The translations under genes and the position numbers were made by a program. From Actinomycetota bacterium (GTDB taxonomy: Bacteria; Actinomycetota; UBA4738; HRBIN12), in the NCBI GenBank assembly GCA_005885325.1, contig VAYX01000138.1:1-5734 (forward strand): 5,734 bases of DNA, read 5' to 3'. This document shows, one piece after another, positions 5,591-5,734 of this stretch. Positions within the stretch are counted from its first letter, which is position 1, and the number at the start of each line of letters is the position of its first letter. The notes below the pieces were generated by a model. The model saw only the letters and a list, made by a program, of their open reading frames with translations. It did not search any database and had not been told where the DNA came from.

Positions 5591-5734
5591 CTACCTCCGC
5601 TTGCGCTTCTTCTTCGGCCTGGGACGGGGCCGCGCCGTCCCCTGCACGCTTCGGGCCGTGCTCCCGCCGGCCGGACGGGCGCCCACGGCGGATGGCACGG
5701 GCTGGCCGTCCCCGCCGGACGGGGCCAGGGACCG
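5591..5734 (-). CDS. secF: C-terminal tail of probable SecF (5' part outside window)
   Basis: Only the last 47 codons and the TAG are present. The frame is open to the window edge and has no membrane segment, only a Pro/Gly/Ala/Ser/Arg-rich tail ending in KKKRKRR. The assignment rests on two things: secD-secF-apt-rel is a recurring gene order in actinobacteria, and SecF proteins there often end in a basic, low-complexity cytoplasmic tail. SecF works with SecD to help the SecYEG channel export proteins using the proton gradient. The homology itself cannot be verified from this fragment; another membrane or basic-tailed protein is possible. That it is coding is supported by the stop placed 3 nt before apt, with the apt Shine-Dalgarno embedded in its end. 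Confidence 0.6.
   Translation of the reverse strand, partial: RSLAPSGGDGQPVPSAVGARPAGGSTARSVQGTARPRPRPKKKRKRR

Noticed and set aside
5591..5734. The basic tail before apt as a small independent gene
   Set aside because: The frame is open to the window edge, and a low-complexity tail ending in KKKRKRR fits the end of a longer protein better than a complete small one.

Overview
The window is a compact block of housekeeping genes from a high-GC bacterium. All seven coding regions lie on the minus strand. Transcription order, right to left, is: 3' end of a probable secF, apt, rel (relA/spoT type), dtd, a glyoxalase II-like metallo-beta-lactamase-fold hydrolase, hisS, and the 5' part of aspS. The high GC, the GTG starts on apt and rel, and secF-apt-rel with no recJ between secF and apt point to an actinobacterium or a similar deep-branching high-GC Gram-positive. 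A dtd followed by an MBL hydrolase between rel and hisS is closer to the clostridial order, where I would have expected a cyclophilin gene in Streptomyces or Mycobacterium. The host phylum is therefore an inference, and the species cannot be named.

Layout, right to left: 5734-5591, the C-terminal tail of a SecF-like protein (cut by the window edge); 5587-5066, apt; 5022-2767, bifunctional (p)ppGpp synthetase/hydrolase; 2760-2314, D-aminoacyl-tRNA deacylase; 2275-1658, MBL hydrolase; 1653-394, histidyl-tRNA synthetase; 401-1, N-terminal 133 residues of aspartyl-tRNA synthetase (cut by the edge). Gaps are 3, 43, 6, 38 and 4 nt, and hisS and aspS overlap by 8 nt. There is no gene-free stretch above 43 nt, so this is probably one operon or a few overlapping transcripts. 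I see no RNA gene, mobile element, CRISPR array or convincing rho-independent terminator.

The genes share a theme of translation and its stress response. HisRS and AspRS charge tRNAs, DTD removes D-amino acids from mischarged tRNAs, Rel converts amino-acid starvation into (p)ppGpp, and Apt salvages adenine in the purine pool that Rel draws on.

No new gene system is evident. The least expected signal is at the RNA level. A perfect 15-bp inverted repeat (2273-2308) fills the dtd-MBL junction and contains the MBL start codon. Folding its inner 12 bp would bring a Shine-Dalgarno-like GAGG from 35 nt to an effective 5 nt from that start. Other observations are a HisRS motif 2 with Gly in place of the usual Glu, a DTD with PQFTL in place of SQFTL, an AspRS with residues typical of the non-discriminating type, and an 11-bp GNRA-capped hairpin inside hisS.
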